From NCBI RefSeq assembly GCF_012489685.1, contig NC_080041.1:28137780-28201779 (forward strand): DNA of 64,000 bases. The letters run 5' to 3'. The position numbers were made by a program, and so were the translations under genes. The notes below the pieces were generated by a model, which was given only the letters and a program-made list of their open reading frames with translations, ran no database searches and had not been told where the DNA came from. Numbering within the stretch: the stretch's first letter is position 1; every line of letters starts with the position of its first letter. Of the stretch, positions 11,601-23,252 are shown in pieces. Source of the DNA: Lotus japonicus (Eukaryota > Streptophyta > Magnoliopsida > Fabales > Fabaceae).

Positions 11601-13010
11601 AACGTTACTTATCTCGCTGTGAACGGAGGTCCGAGTACACCGGAATCGAAGGTCGAAGTTTGCGATGTCGGCGACGTCGGCGCGTCGTTATGCTCTGTTT
11701 TCACGTCGTTCTCCCCTGTTTTCTTTCATGGTTCCTTTGTCGTTTCTCTTTGCTTGCTTCGTGGCCATGGAGGTGGTGCTCTCGGCTGGAAAGAGAGAAC
11801 CATGGTGGTGGTTCATGTGGTGCGTCCATGATGGTGTTGTGGGTGGCCATCGGTGGTGGCTGCGTGAGGAAGAAAGAAGAAGAAGGAGAAGAAGAACATG
11901 TTGATGATAGTGCTGGCTTCTTGGTTGTTTCATGGTGATGATGCGTGAAGGAGAAAGAGTATTGGTGACGAGGAAGAATAAATGGGTGTGGCTGCTGCAA
12001 GGGAAAGAAAAAGAAAACAAGAAGGAAGAAAGAAAGAACAAGAACATGGTCTGGTGATGTAACTCACGTTGGAGGAAGTAGAGAGAATGGAAAGGTGTGT
12101 GTGCTGCAGCTTTTGGAGAATAATAGAAGAAGAAGTAGTAAGAAGAGGTGAAGAAAACACAATATATATAGGGAATGAAATGGAAGATATTTATCAAAGA
12201 TCGGATAAGGATGAATAGATATTTTGTAAACCGGTATAGATTTGTTTAGATATCGGAGGATTTAACTCATAGAGTTAAAATAAAAATATGAGAGTGATTC
12301 CATTTCTTTCCTACTGATTCCAACGTATTTTAGACACGATATTCTCCCCGCTGAATCTTCTAATTCTTCAAAGAAATATCGGTATGATTTTTGGTTTTCG
12401 AGGCTTGTTTTTAATGCTTACCGGCTTCAAATGCACTTTATGGTTTTGACCTCGGATGCAGAAACTTCCTTCTGAAGAAAGATTTGGAACGTCGATTAGA
12501 GTGGGCTTATGCGGATGAAATCTTTATTTGAAGCTCCGAATAGAAAAAGTCTTCATCGTCCGTTGATTTTAGGGTTTTGAACTATCAGTGATTCGGTTTC
12601 GGCAAACTTCCGAGTATTGGAATTTGGCGTTTGTACATTCCAGGGTTTCGTATCGAAACGCTTGTTATGGAAAGGAATAAGAGAAAGTCTTATATTCCTC
12701 TAAAATATTTTTGGAATTTATTCCTATAGTGTTCCAAGGGTGGAAGATTTTTGGAATAAGTTTCCATCGTGACTTTAAGTGTAAACTAGCTATTTACTAG
12801 GGTTTTCGCCCTAGGTCTAAGCGTATATCGATCGTGCTATAACTTTTATCGATCATGATGCAATCCTTAGACTTTTCGTGAACTTTCTCCTTCATAAATT
12901 TATTTCATTTAGTAAACTCTTGTTCAGGTTTTTCCTTCGCGATACATCAAGCCTAATCGTAAATGGAAATCTCATCCACTTATTCTAAGCTTAAAAACTT
13001 GGGTCTTACA
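8661..13010 (-). mobile_element. Solo LTR, 4.35 kb, Ty3/gypsy long-LTR family
   Basis: The sequence begins TGTAACACCCCGATTTC and ends GGGTCTTACA, with TTTTG repeated on both sides (8656-8660 and 13011-13015) as a 5-bp TSD. No internal region, primer-binding site or second LTR is present, so it is a solo LTR. It is homologous, in reverse orientation, to the LTRs of the element at 54.6-63.7 kb. They share the terminus and a conserved block around CCCCCCGAAGGGTGAACC (about 9258), whose complement reappears near 56250. Its open frames are incidental. It holds a five-unit minisatellite. Confidence 0.85.
10003..10180. repeat. LTR minisatellite, about 36-bp unit, about 5 copies
   Basis: Units are built on CACGAAGTCTCACGCTTCAG alternating with CACAAGGTCTCACGCCTCAG. 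The same array has about 7 units in the solo LTR at 27438-31404, so copy number varies between insertions. Confidence 0.85.
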
Positions 13011-13015
13011 TTTTG

Positions 13016-13235
13016 GGAAAGGCACTACAACATTTCTCTCAAGGTTTATAATTTTTTCCATAGAAGAACTAGCATAAGATCTGTTGGTTTGAGCGGCAAA
13101 GAGCTTGCTTCCTCTGAGTTAAAGTTTGAGTCATATAAATGGAAAATCAATCGAGGGAAGTGTTTACCCTCTTGGGTAATCTACCTAGCTTGACTGTGGA
13201 TTAGTGAAGGCCAAAAGTGGATTTTGGATACTACT
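13016..13235. other. Short unrecognised sequence between solo LTR and copia LTR
   Basis: One open frame runs to 13193 (with SIRSVGLSGKELASSELKFE), but it begins inside the solo LTR. I recognise no domain. This is the right flank of the site in which the solo LTR landed. Confidence 0.35.
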
Positions 13236-13404
13236 TGTTGAATAAGGAGAAACCGAGAGAGTAGAGACATTAGTCTGAATCCATATGTCTCAACTACACA
13301 ACGGAGATCATTATATATAATAGGCACCATAAATACATAATATCCTAGTTTTCCTATTTACATGATTATGTGACCTATTAATAATAAATACAAGATATCT
13401 AACA
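13236..13404 (-). mobile_element. Ty1/copia LTR (3' LTR, minus strand)
   Basis: On the minus strand the repeat starts TGTTAGATATCTTG right after a purine tract (AGGGAG, 13405-13410) that serves as the polypurine tract, and ends TATTCAACA. It is 169 bp. The polymerase remnants at 14341-14557 and 24193-26713 lie on the same strand and in the expected order upstream of it. The 5' LTR was not found. Confidence 0.7.
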
Positions 13405-13461
13405 CTCCCTAAAGCTTTAGCATATATGTCATATGCACCAAGCTTGTTATAAATATAATTA

Positions 13462-14331
13462 GAGAACTGCTATATGGTACGACTACCATGTGCACGATGA
13501 CGCACGAGCGTGTTGTAATCCTCCTTTTCGAACTTTCTCTCTCCTCTCTACGCTTTCCTCTTTTTCTTTTCTCCACTTTTTGCTCCGTCTTTTGGCTAGT
13601 GAACAATTGCGGTGTGAGAACCAAAACTCGAAGCCCGCGGTGACCCCTACACAACCGAACCTACCCCCATCACCAACCGTCAAATCGGTCTTCTGCCGTT
13701 CGTAACCTCCAACCACTGCGTTCTCCACCCTCAGTCATACCCACTAGCGTTGATGTAAACTCTGTCGCGATCAACCACCACACCGCTGGAAAACCTCATC
13801 ATAGGTCAGCCACCATCAAACCCTTGTCCTACATGCCGGAATATAGAGAAATCAGCCCTAATCGAAGGATCATGAGACTGTACAATCTAAAAATCAAAGA
13901 AAAGGAAGATAGAAAAATCTCGGCATCAAAACCTTGACTGTGGCGAGCATGTCACGAACATCTCACCACATGAACTTGAGGCTGTGGCTGTAGTGCTGGA
14001 TTAGGGAGGGGACAGGCATCAGGAGGGATCGAGGATGGTTTGGGAGCAATCAAAGGACGATTTCAAGGGTTTTGATCAGAGGAGGGGGTTCGATCGGTAC
14101 AGGGACGTCGGACATGGAAGCAGCGGTGGAGGTGGGGAGGAGGAGCGAGTAGTATAAGAAAAAGGGAGTGATCATCCACGTTTGCTGAACTCTTCATCAA
14201 ATCTGTGACCACCCACCACTGTGCCTGTATCAGTTACCCCTGTTTTATTTTATTTTTAATTTAAAAAATTATAATTTTTTAGCCTTCGTGCACCCTCGTG
14301 CGTCAAAGAGTCGTGTCTTTTATCATTTTCC
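13462..14331. mobile_element. Small Mutator-like element inside the copia remnant
   Basis: TATAATTA occurs at 13454-13461 and 14333-14340, giving an 8- to 9-bp TSD. The ends are degenerate inverted repeats of about 50 bp. Both contain GACGCACGAG, followed in reading inward by a GCAC-rich stretch. The interior is GC-rich with pyrimidine runs and no transposase, and may include captured genic sequence that I do not recognise. Confidence 0.6.
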
Positions 14332-14340
14332 CTATAATTA

Positions 14341-14557
14341 ACTCTAGGACCTCTCAAAGACTGGTGAAAACATTAATGAACTAATCATTTGAATTGATGA
14401 ATCTAGAGTTGATATTTCCGGATAAAATCTTCTCTTAATAAAATGGCGCTCAATCTCAATATGTTTGGTCCTCTCATGAAACCTGATTGTCATCAATAAG
14501 TATCATCTTTGAAATATTCCCTAAATCTCAGGTCTTGAAACAATTTTTTGAGTTGTA
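14341..14557 (-). pseudogene. Ty1/copia polymerase C-terminus (RNase H end) remnant
   Basis: On the minus strand the sequence encodes ERTKHIEIERHFIK, the conserved HxRTKHIExxxHFIRE motif at the end of copia RNase H, followed by SSIQMISSLMFSP. Stops and small indels break the frame. It continues across the CACTA insertion to 24193. Confidence 0.8.
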
Positions 14558-14579
14558 TAACACTACTAAAAAAAAGCTA

Positions 14580-15005
14580 TTTAGCGACGGGCAAAATCCG
14601 TCGCTAAATAAGCAAAAATCCGTCGCTGATCATTTAGCGACGGAATTAGCGACGGATCTGCATCCGCCGTGCAAAAGGGCGTAGCTAAACAATTAACGAC
14701 GGAATATGATATCCGTCGCTAATAGCGACGGAAATATATCGTCGCAAACGTATTACTTTTCCGTCGCTAATGCGTTTACATGATTAACGGATGTTTCCGT
14801 CGCTATTAGCGACGGATTAGTCCGTCGCTATTTACGACGGAATACATATGACGTCGCTATTTGCGATGGATTGTTCCGTCGCTATTTAAGACGGAACGTA
14901 GCTTTCTGTCGCTGTTTGCGACGGAATTGGCCGTCGCTAACTTCCTGTAAAGTTCCCTCTCTAATTTATAAAGTTTAGAGAGGGACAAAATCCGTCGCTA
15001 ATTTC
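14580..15005. repeat. CACTA 5' subterminal repeat array
   Basis: Many copies of TTAGCGACGG, TCCGTCGCTA and close variants lie in both orientations. The mirror array at 23878-24180 has the same core. Confidence 0.9.
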
Positions 15006-15607
15006 CCACTGTGTAAATGACAAATTTTTTTTTAGCAGTTTTTTTTCCCTGTGCAATAACAATTCAATTTGAATATTTTCCCCAAATAGAAGTAATTCAA
15101 AATATACTATTGATTTGAAGTTTCATATTTAAGATCATGTTCATCAACCTACATAACCATAGTAGTGAATCCATACATAGTCATGGTAAAATGTCAAGTA
15201 TAATTAAAAACATAGTATCAAATACATATATTCATCTAAATCAAATGCCATCCAAATCATCCTCTAATTCTTCATCATCTATGTTATGCTGTGAGTCTCT
15301 TGCAGCAATTTGTGTTTCAAAATCAACCTTCACATAAGATTTAGATATTAGACATCATGAAAACTGAAAACTACAGCAGTAGGACAATTAGAAAAATCAG
15401 TAGAAAAATCAGTAGGGACAATTAGAAAAATCAGTAGGGAAAAATCAGTAGGGAAAATCAGTAGGGAAACAATAATGAGACTTTCAGGTTTAGATTGATT
15501 TCAGATACGGACTAAAGAGAACTTATTGGAGCTACTAAAAAATGAGTTAAATAAGCTCCAACAAGTGCTCTTTGGTCCGCAACCAAACAAGCTCGTAAAA
15601 GAAAATG
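15006..15607. other. CACTA interior, no gene recognised
   Basis: AT-rich sequence. It includes a short run of the unit AAATCAGTAGGGA at about 15395-15470, repeated about five times imperfectly. It is downstream of the CDC20 stop and may include its 3' UTR. Confidence 0.5.
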
Positions 15608-17781
15608 TTATCTTAATGCGGATATCTTCAGGGACAAAAGGTTATCCAGATGTGAGATCTTTGATGTATCAGTAGCAGGTGGCCCAAAAATATCCCAAAA
15701 GCGAAATGTTTCATCTGCCCCAGCTGACACCACTGTTAACCCATCTGGGCTCTGCAAGAGATAAGAACCTAGTGTTAACTTGAAAGAAATAATTGCCAGG
15801 ATTGAGTTTAAATGGATTAATTCATTGGAGTCATCAGCATAATATGGCACTAGTGTTCAAACAAATACAGGTACTACATAAGATGCTCTTCCTGATTGCA
15901 TACCTTACATTACATGCTTTAAATATTTATAATTGGACCAGGTTCTAGAGTTTAAGTTATGGAAAATAATACTTTGACACCCCAATTCCACCCCACACCA
16001 CATTGGAATAAAAGAGAGAGAAGTGAGATATATGATGAGTGGTGTGATAGGAAAAGAAGAGAGAAATAAAGAAACTGTTGAAGTTTTTACTTATAGGAAG
16101 CATATATACCTGAGATAGATGGAGGACTCTTGAAGCATGAGGGTCCAAGCCTCCCACTTTATTCATGGATGGATACCGCCACAAGCAAAGTTCGTTGTGG
16201 GATGTACTTGTGCTAAAGCCATGGCCACTTAATATCTCCTTGTGATGCCTATTCCATTCTAATCCACAAACCTGCACATAATGCCAAACTATCATTCAGC
16301 AAGAGTAAACAATGGATGCATTTGTCCAAAAGACTAAATAGTAATCAATTAAAACAATGGTGATTAATTATTTGTGGTGAATGGAAATTATTAATTTTCC
16401 AAAAACAAACAATAAGTATCTTACCTGAGCTGTAGTATCTATGCTGCGAATGCAAGTTTCTTTTTGAATATTCCATATCTTAATACACCTATCATTTGTG
16501 CCACCTCCAGAAGCAAGCACATTTGAATCATAAGGGCACCAAGCAAGGGCTTTGACTGCAGCAGAATGGTCCTTAAAACAATGCAAGAAACTCGATGAAT
16601 TCATTTTAGATGATTCCCATATGTAGATATGATTGTCATTGCCGCCACTTGCCAGCATATTTCCCCCTTTGGACCATTTTAAGCCACAAACTTCTGCTCC
16701 GTGTGCTTTTACCCGTGAAATAACATTTCTTCTTGCTCTAACTGCTCACAGTAACATAATAAAGCAAGATGTTATATCATCACATTTCATCAATAGCTTT
16801 CTGTACTCAAAATATATCTAAAGGGTTAAAAAGAACTATACGTACCATCATGGTTGATTATAGATTTGTCATGGCTTCCAGAAGTTAAAGTATCGCCACT
16901 CCATGCAATGGTTCCAATCCTTTGACCATGACTTTCTAGGACTCTTATCTGAAAGTTAAAAACTAGGAATTGAGTCCAGACGTTCATGTTGTATAATTAG
17001 AGAAGCAGATAAATAGAGAGATACATACTGGCTTAGAAGTCTCAGCATCCCAGAGTTGAAGCTTAGAGTGCATAAATCCTGCTGCGAAAAGTTTGGCATC
17101 CCGTGACCAGGCAACACTTGTGGGACAATCATTGTGAGTGGCTTCAAACAACCTATGTACATTGTTGTTCACAGAGTTCCAAAGGTACATTTCTGATCCC
17201 AAAGCAACAGCAAGAATGTTGTTTTTCCCCCAATCCATAGTGTTTGAATAGTAGTCATTTCTAATATTTGGTGCATCCAAGACCTTGGCCTCTTTCTGCA
17301 TGCATAGTTATTCAGTTTATCAAATCAGTGTACAGCAAGAGAATAAAAATGGTTAGAAATCAGAAATGATTCTTCTCATCACCCAATATTACAATTTTAC
17401 AACGCTTGTTCATTGATTCCTCCAAGAGGAAGCAAATTGCAGGAGGCAAACTTAGGACTTACTAACACAATGATAATACTTGTATTGCATGATCTATATA
17501 AACATCGCATTATCTCAAACAAAAAGAAAACAAGAAAAACAGAATCAGAAAACAAATTATTATTAAAAGAGCAGTGATATGAAGAGAACCTTAGGCATTG
17601 TACGAGGGCGGGGCTGATTGATACTGTTTTGAAGTGCGGCTGCGTCTGCTTGTCCCACCTGATCGATGTGACGAATAGATTTTGTAGTTGATTTAGAACT
17701 TCCTCTGAAAACTAACATCCTAAATGGCTTCCCATCAGAACCCAAATTCAGCGTCTCATCCAGTTTCTGTCTGTAGGATTC
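15608..17781 (-). CDS. CDC20-like APC/C activator fragment, six exons, captured in CACTA
   Basis: Spliced exons on the minus strand are 17590-17781, 17029-17295, 16846-16948, 16425-16741, 16110-16271 and 15608-15751. All have GT-AG borders, and the phases join into 394 codons without a stop. The product has the CDC20 landmarks: a RMLVFR segment (family RILAFR), [23 protein letters not shown], then WD40 blades including [39 protein letters not shown] and [23 protein letters not shown]20 recruits substrates to the anaphase-promoting complex. The C-box (DRFIPxR) exon that contacts the APC/C is not found upstream, and the tail ends ALR rather than the usual IR. It is therefore probably an N-terminally truncated, captured gene. 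Whether it is expressed cannot be told from sequence. Confidence 0.85.
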
Positions 17782-19178
17782 CTGTTAAGTAGTTATTATA
17801 AGAGATAATAAATCCTCAGTTCTTGAAAAAAAGAAAGAAAGAAAGAATTCAGAGGGAATTGAAGTAGAATTACATATCCTAAACGCGCTCTATAGTTTCT
17901 TTACTCAATGCAACATATCCTAACAATATGCCAACAAGTTCATATTCTGAAATTGAAGACAAGCACCTAATGGATGGTGAAAACCTAATTCTTGAAAAGG
18001 TGCCAATATACGGTTAAACGTTAGACAATAAATAGCATTCTGTTTCGGCTATATTCAACATGTTTAGGCAAACATGGCACGCAATTCACAAAAGCTGTCC
18101 TCTCACAAGCTCAAGGTCATGTGAATCAACCATTTTCTTTTTACCAAATGTATGAGCATCAGTGTCTACTGCATAAATCATATTAGATTTCTTATTCAAA
18201 GCATAAATCATATTAGATTTCAAGTACTTACACCATCCAATGGCATAAATATGCAATCAAGCATGATTTTTAGATGAATCTTCCGTTTCCTAACGAATTT
18301 CAGTGTTAGGCTTCCCTTTAGCCCAAAGACTCAAATGATTGACTTGCATGAGAAATTGTCATTGAAAAAAATGATAAAATTGTTGTGCAACATAGTAAGA
18401 ATGTTAATTAATATTGATCAGAGATGTTTTATCAAATATATACCCCTAACATATGTATTCTTAGAGACAGACATCAAGTGAATCTAGAGAGTAGACTTAA
18501 AATAATCAAATCTTTAGAATAAGTTTAATGGCCTCATCACTTGTACTTATCTAGGCATCAAAAATCAACATTCGGTTGGTTTGGCAGATTCCAGATTAAG
18601 AAATTATCAAATAAGAAAGCAATTTAAATTCATTCCAGTGAAACATTCAACAAGAAAACATAATGCACACAGCCAAAATTGTTCAAATTGTAGAAGGATT
18701 GAACAACCTAAACACAAGTATCCTTACAAAAACCACAGCATCCAAGCCACCGAAAGCCAATATCTCATCCTCAGATGTATCCCTTGCGTGAGCTGCTTAA
18801 TAAGCTGGAAGCTGGTAATACAGGATAGAAATCGAGATGCTGTTGGACCAAAACAAAAAGAGCTTCAATATGCTGTTGGATACTGGTATGGATGACCTTC
18901 AATATGCATAACCCTAAAAAGTTGATCATACCTTTTGTTGCTCCTTAAGCTCTGGCGATGGAGGATGACGGTTCATACTTTTCCCTTAAGCTTGTTAACT
19001 GGCGATGGAGGATGACGGTTTGCGAGCGATGAGCGGCGGACACGCGAAGGGAAACCCATTCACCACCGCATACTGTGGATTCGACCACTGACTCCGGCGG
19101 AGGATCTAGCGAGCGTGAGGAACGGTGGTTATGGTGAAAGGGAATGACAACGGTGGAGCTAGCGAGCGTGAGGAACGG
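17782..19178. other. CACTA interior upstream of CDC20, no exon recognised
   Basis: I looked here for the missing CDC20 N-terminal exon (C-box) on the minus strand and did not find it. The right part (18940-19178) is GC-richer. It repeats CTGGCGATGGAGGATGACGG and GAGCTAGCGAGCGTGAGGAA-like phrases twice each, and looks like 5' UTR or captured genic sequence. Confidence 0.45.
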
Positions 19179-19249
19179 GGGATTTGGGTTTAACACCCCA
19201 CCCATTAGGCCCCCCGCCCCACCTTGGGGGGCGAAATTACCAGAAAACC

Positions 19250-19310
19250 AGTTGATTAAAAACGGTAAATGATTACCCGACTCTATAACGGGTAATCATT
19301 TACCGATCGT
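19250..19310. repeat. Subterminal palindromes of the Mutator-like element
   Basis: AACGGTAAATGATTACCC and CGGGTAATCATTTACCG form an inverted pair. Related units recur many times inside the right end. Such arrays could be transposase-binding or hairpin-forming sites; this role is inference. Confidence 0.65.
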
Positions 19311-20215
19311 GTTTAAAACATATAAACACGACAGTTTGGGTTTTGAAACCCATTATTTCAAAACCCAAATTTCCCTCCCTCAATCGCATCCTCTCTCAAA
19401 GCTCGGTTCCACCACTTCAATCATCTCAAAGGTCGGTTCTAATCATCATCAAAGCTCCCACAAAGACCCATTCCATTACATTCAAAAGGTAAGTTTTGAT
19501 TTCAATGATTTTCACATTTGAAGTTTGAATTAGGTCAATGGTTGAACACTAGGGTAGTTGATTGATGATTAGAGGTAGGTTTTGTTGTGTTTTGTTGCCT
19601 GAAATTCCATGAAACGAGTACGGGCACGAGTGGGGTGCATTTGGGTCTGTTTCTGGGTTTACTGTAATATCGGAAAATCAATTTCCGATATGATAATGGA
19701 AAATGATTTTCCGATATGGTAATGGAAAATGATTTTCCGATATGACAGTATGACAGTGCAGACTTCCAAAATTTATTTCCAATATTTAACCATGGCATGT
19801 ATTTAGCTTCCAGGATTACTTTGCTGATTTGTTGAGAATTGGAAAAGATCAAGATAGATTTGATGTGTTGTGATTAGGAAAGTTGTTTATTGTTTATTGT
19901 TTATTGGAAAAGATTAAGCGCTCAAATCATATGCTTCATGTGTTGTAATTAGGAAAGTTGTTTATTGTTTTTGTTTGCTTGTGATGATGGTTGCTTGACC
20001 TTAACACAGCTAGAAATTTAATTTAATCACATTCACATGCAAACTAACAACTAATTCTCTATATTTTCCTTTTCCTATGGTTAGTTGCTAAACGATTGAT
20101 TGGAAATTTCCTGATTAAGTTAAAAAATGACTCAAATGATATGCTCATATGTGAAAATGCTTTACTTATTATGACAAGTATTGTTAAATTTGTTTGTTTT
20201 GCACAGATAGCGAGA

Positions 20216-21640
20216 ATGAAGGGCGGGAGGAAGAGGTCACGACATGCTTCTACTAGTGAGGATCCAGCGGATCGACACGAGCGCTTGCATGCTTCTACCA
20301 GGCGCGGCGACCATATTGCAGCCACTCAGGCGGTAGAGGCTTCAGCTCCGTCTCCATCCCCATCTGCTACTCCGGTCGAGGCTCCGTTAGCTACCCCGGC
20401 TCCATCTGCTACTTCGGTCGGGGCTCCGTCAGCTACCCCCGCTCTGTCTGCTACTAGGGCTCCGGCTGAGCTGGACCCTGCTCCGTTGTCTCCGATGGCT
20501 GAGTTACCTCGTCAGGAGACATCTTCTTCTGAGCCTAGTGGCGAGGAGTCTTCTTCTTCTTCTGAGCTTAGTGGTGAGGAGGAGGAGCCTCTTATTCTGC
20601 AGGAGGAGATTGATGCTGCTGATGTTATGCCAGATGTGGTGCCAGAGGGCGGTGCAGAGGGCGGTGCGGATGACGACCTCATCCAGAGGGTGGCACCGTT
20701 TCCCGGGGGGCCTGAGGATCTGTCGCTTCTTGCGCATTATCCTGACCACAAGGCTCCTTGGACGTGGCAGGCACTTCTTCGCACAGACCCGCGGTACGTG
20801 GACCGTCGGACATTGAGGGTGGCCACTGTTGGGGGGAAGGTATGGAACCTCCCCTGTGATGGCGATTCAGAGGCCCACACACATGTACGACAGCTGCTGC
20901 AGCAGACGGGTTTGTATCACCTGCCTTGGTGCGGGTTACCGGAGACAGACCCAGCTGTCGTACTGGCCCTTGTTGAGAAATGGCATGAGGAGACGAGTAG
21001 CTTCCACATGCCGTTCGGGGAGATGACTATCACCCTGGACGATGTGTCTGCTCTTCTCCATCTTCCCACAGGGTCGAGGTTCTACACTCCGGGCAGAGGG
21101 GAGCGAGACGAGGTTGCAGCGCTCTACGCCCAGCTCCTGGGAGGATCTGTTGCTGCTTATCTGGCTGAGTTTGAGGCGGCGGGTGGCCAGAACATTCGGT
21201 TCATTACTCTGAAGACCATGTACACGTCTGCTATGGATGGTATGTCTTAATAATTACTTTATTAAGTTGTATTTATTTTTAGAGTATTATTAATAACTGT
21301 TAACTTAATTCATTTCATTGTAGGGGGACGCTATGAGGATGCTGCTAGGATCTGGCTGGTGAACCAGCTTGGTGCCACCCTCTTTGCCAGCAAGAGTGGT
21401 GGTTACCACACTATTGTCTACTGGATCGGGATGCTTGAGGACCTCGGTCGCGTGTCGGAGTACGCGTGGGGTGCGATTGCGCTGGCTTCGTTGTACGAAC
21501 CGCTGAGTCGTGCATCCCGCAGGAAGACAGCGCAGATCGGTGGGTTCACCTCCCTTGTGCTGTCATGGGCGTATGAGTACATATCCAGCAGCGTCATTAT
21601 CAGGACGGAGGTCCCCGACAGAAACAACGACAACATATAA
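20216..21640 (+). CDS. Plant mobile domain (MAIN-like) protein, transposon-borne
   Basis: The exons are 20216-21239 and 21324-21640, joining in phase into 446 residues. A probable 5' UTR intron runs from 19489 to 20206 (GGTAAG to GCACAG). The start follows that acceptor by nine bases. Residues 1-150 are low-complexity (alanine, proline, serine and acidic runs). The rest matches the plant mobile domain (aminotransferase-like PMD) shared by MAIN/MAIL proteins and transposons: LLAHYPDHKAPWTW, GLYHLPWCGLPETDPAVVLA, FHMPFGEMTITLDDVSALLH, LPTG and YAWGAIALASLYEPLSRAS. The C-terminus stops soon after SWAYEYI, shorter than typical PMD proteins, so it may be truncated. The domain is known to travel on Mutator-like and other elements; its biochemical role is unsettled. 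Confidence 0.85.
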
Positions 21641-21724
21641 ATAATTCAAAGCATGTAGTAATCCATGACAATAAGTTAAACGGTTACACAACCAAATTAA
21701 ACATAAGCAACACCGAAAACAAAA

Positions 21725-22205
21725 TTATTCCTCTGTGATATCGATGAAGTCATGGGGTCCGCAATCTTTTGGGAATACCTTCACTAGGTTGGGCAATGTT
21801 ATATTAAGATAACAAACAGTTCCTCTAGGTGCAAACACAGCAACCTGCATGTGAAATGTATACTTTAATTAAACCATGCTTAACTGTCCAAAAAATGAAG
21901 CAAGTTTCATGTTTAGGTTTCAGACCTTTTGGAGAACGAGAACAGATCCAACAGTTATGTCATTCGCAAATTCACTGTGAGTAAATGCCTTGCGGTGGAT
22001 GCTAGCATCAACAGCACCCGTGGGGTCCTAAATTTTTGAAATCGTTTGAGAAGTAAATTAGAACGGTTAGTCAAGGGGGACCAAAAGCAAGGCCTTACAA
22101 AAGCAAGGACAAGACATACCTTGAGGGTAACTTTCGCATCTCCAAACCCATTGGGAGTGCAAGATTTGATAACAGCAACAACATTCTCCACCCTCTCAAC
22201 GTTCG
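21725..22205 (-). pseudogene. HROB-like OB-fold (DUF4539) gene fragment, three exons
   Basis: Minus-strand exons 22120-22205, 21926-22027 and 21725-21844 have clean GT-AG borders and join in phase. They encode VVAVIKSCTPNGFGDAKVTL, then DPTGAVDASIHRK and ITVGSVLVLQKVAVF, ending at TAA. This matches my memory of the OB-fold domain of the plant homologous-recombination OB-fold protein (HROB, DUF4539), which in animals helps load MCM8-MCM9 on DNA. Only the C-terminal domain is present, so it looks like a captured piece. It lies immediately downstream of the FAR1-like fragment on the same strand, and a chimeric transcript is possible. I could not find a convincing joining donor. Confidence 0.65.
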
Positions 22206-22949
22206 CTGTCAGAGAGCAAGTATTGTATCTCTGTCAGTGACCCACGAACGGATTGTCTGAACCGCTTGCAAACACCATAAATTTGTTGGATGGTAGTCAA
22301 GTTTGAAGGATCTTTTTCCTTCAAGGACGCCAACATCTTTCTAGGTGGAACCCAAGTCTTAGCCTGATTTATCACGTCCTCCTTCGCCTCACTATTCAGT
22401 CTACCAGCGTAATTGTGGCCAACTAGTGACTCAGCTGCGAGATGGATGTGTCTACCGTCCATCACCTTCAACCACCAACCTTTATCATCTTTCGTACGTC
22501 GTCCTTTTAGCCTAAAAGGACAACCTGTCTTTTGTGTTGACGTTCCTTCAACAAGATCCGGTTCTCTGTAGGGAATATACGCACCATGCTTCTCACACCC
22601 CAGAATGACATATTCTTTTCTTCCCTTCGCACCACTATCAGACTTTGTTGTCACCAAAACAAAATTATTTGCCATAGAAATGTCGCGAACCCATTTCATA
22701 AGATCATCTTTCAAAGGGAAACGCTGTTTCAGGATAAAGAAGGCATAAGGCATAAAACAAGGCATAAACAAAGCAAACAAAGCATGCAAAAATTTGTGCA
22801 ATGAGTACCTGATCAGTATGATACAAATGAGAGACATCTATAGATATAATCGGAGGTTCAGCTAGTGATGGTTGCTCCTCTGGATTATCATTTTCCAATC
22901 CAGCAGCATGTATCAATTGTGATTCACCAAAGAAAAAGGACTCTGTCAT
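22196..22949 (-). pseudogene. FAR1-like/MULE transposase N-terminal fragment, two exons
   Basis: Exon 1 (22809-22949) starts MTESFFFGESQLIHAAGLEN and splices (CAG/GTACTC) to exon 2 starting RFPLKDDLMKWVRDISMANN at 22723. Residues after that give CEKHGAYIPY, TGCPFRLKGRR, GWWLKVMDGRHIH and VGHNYAGRL, the WRKY/FAR1-type zinc-binding region found at the N-terminus of MULE transposases. The frame stops at 22196, directly after TEIQYLLSDSER, before the DDE transposase core. It would bind DNA at most and cannot catalyse transposition. Confidence 0.75.
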
Positions 22950-23198
22950 CCCTGGAACAAAAACGGTAAATCAATAACCGACCCTATAACGGTAAATCAA
23001 ATTCCGGTATCATAACGGTAAATCATAATCCGATACATTAACGGCAATTCATTTACCGATTCGATTCACGATTCAGCAGCCTAAATTACCAACTTAACTA
23101 ACTAAACTAACTACTTAAACTAACAACTAACTACTTAAACTAACTATAAATAAAGTACCAAAGCTAACACCACTTACCAGAAGTTAAAAGCTTTCCCT

Positions 23199-23252
23199 TG
23201 GTGGTGGTGGTGGTGGTGGTGGAAATGTGGAGATGGTGGTGGTGGTGGGAAG
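23199..23252. repeat. GGT trinucleotide microsatellite
   Basis: Runs of GGT (about 8 units, then about 5) are separated by AAATGTGGAGA. They lie near the start of the region upstream of the reverse-strand FAR1-like fragment. Confidence 0.8.

Noticed and set aside
11501..12197. Long overlapping open frames on both strands within the first solo LTR
   Set aside because: They are compositional frames (GGTGGT, GAAGAA runs) in LTR sequence, have no recognisable domain and are not conserved in the sister solo LTR.
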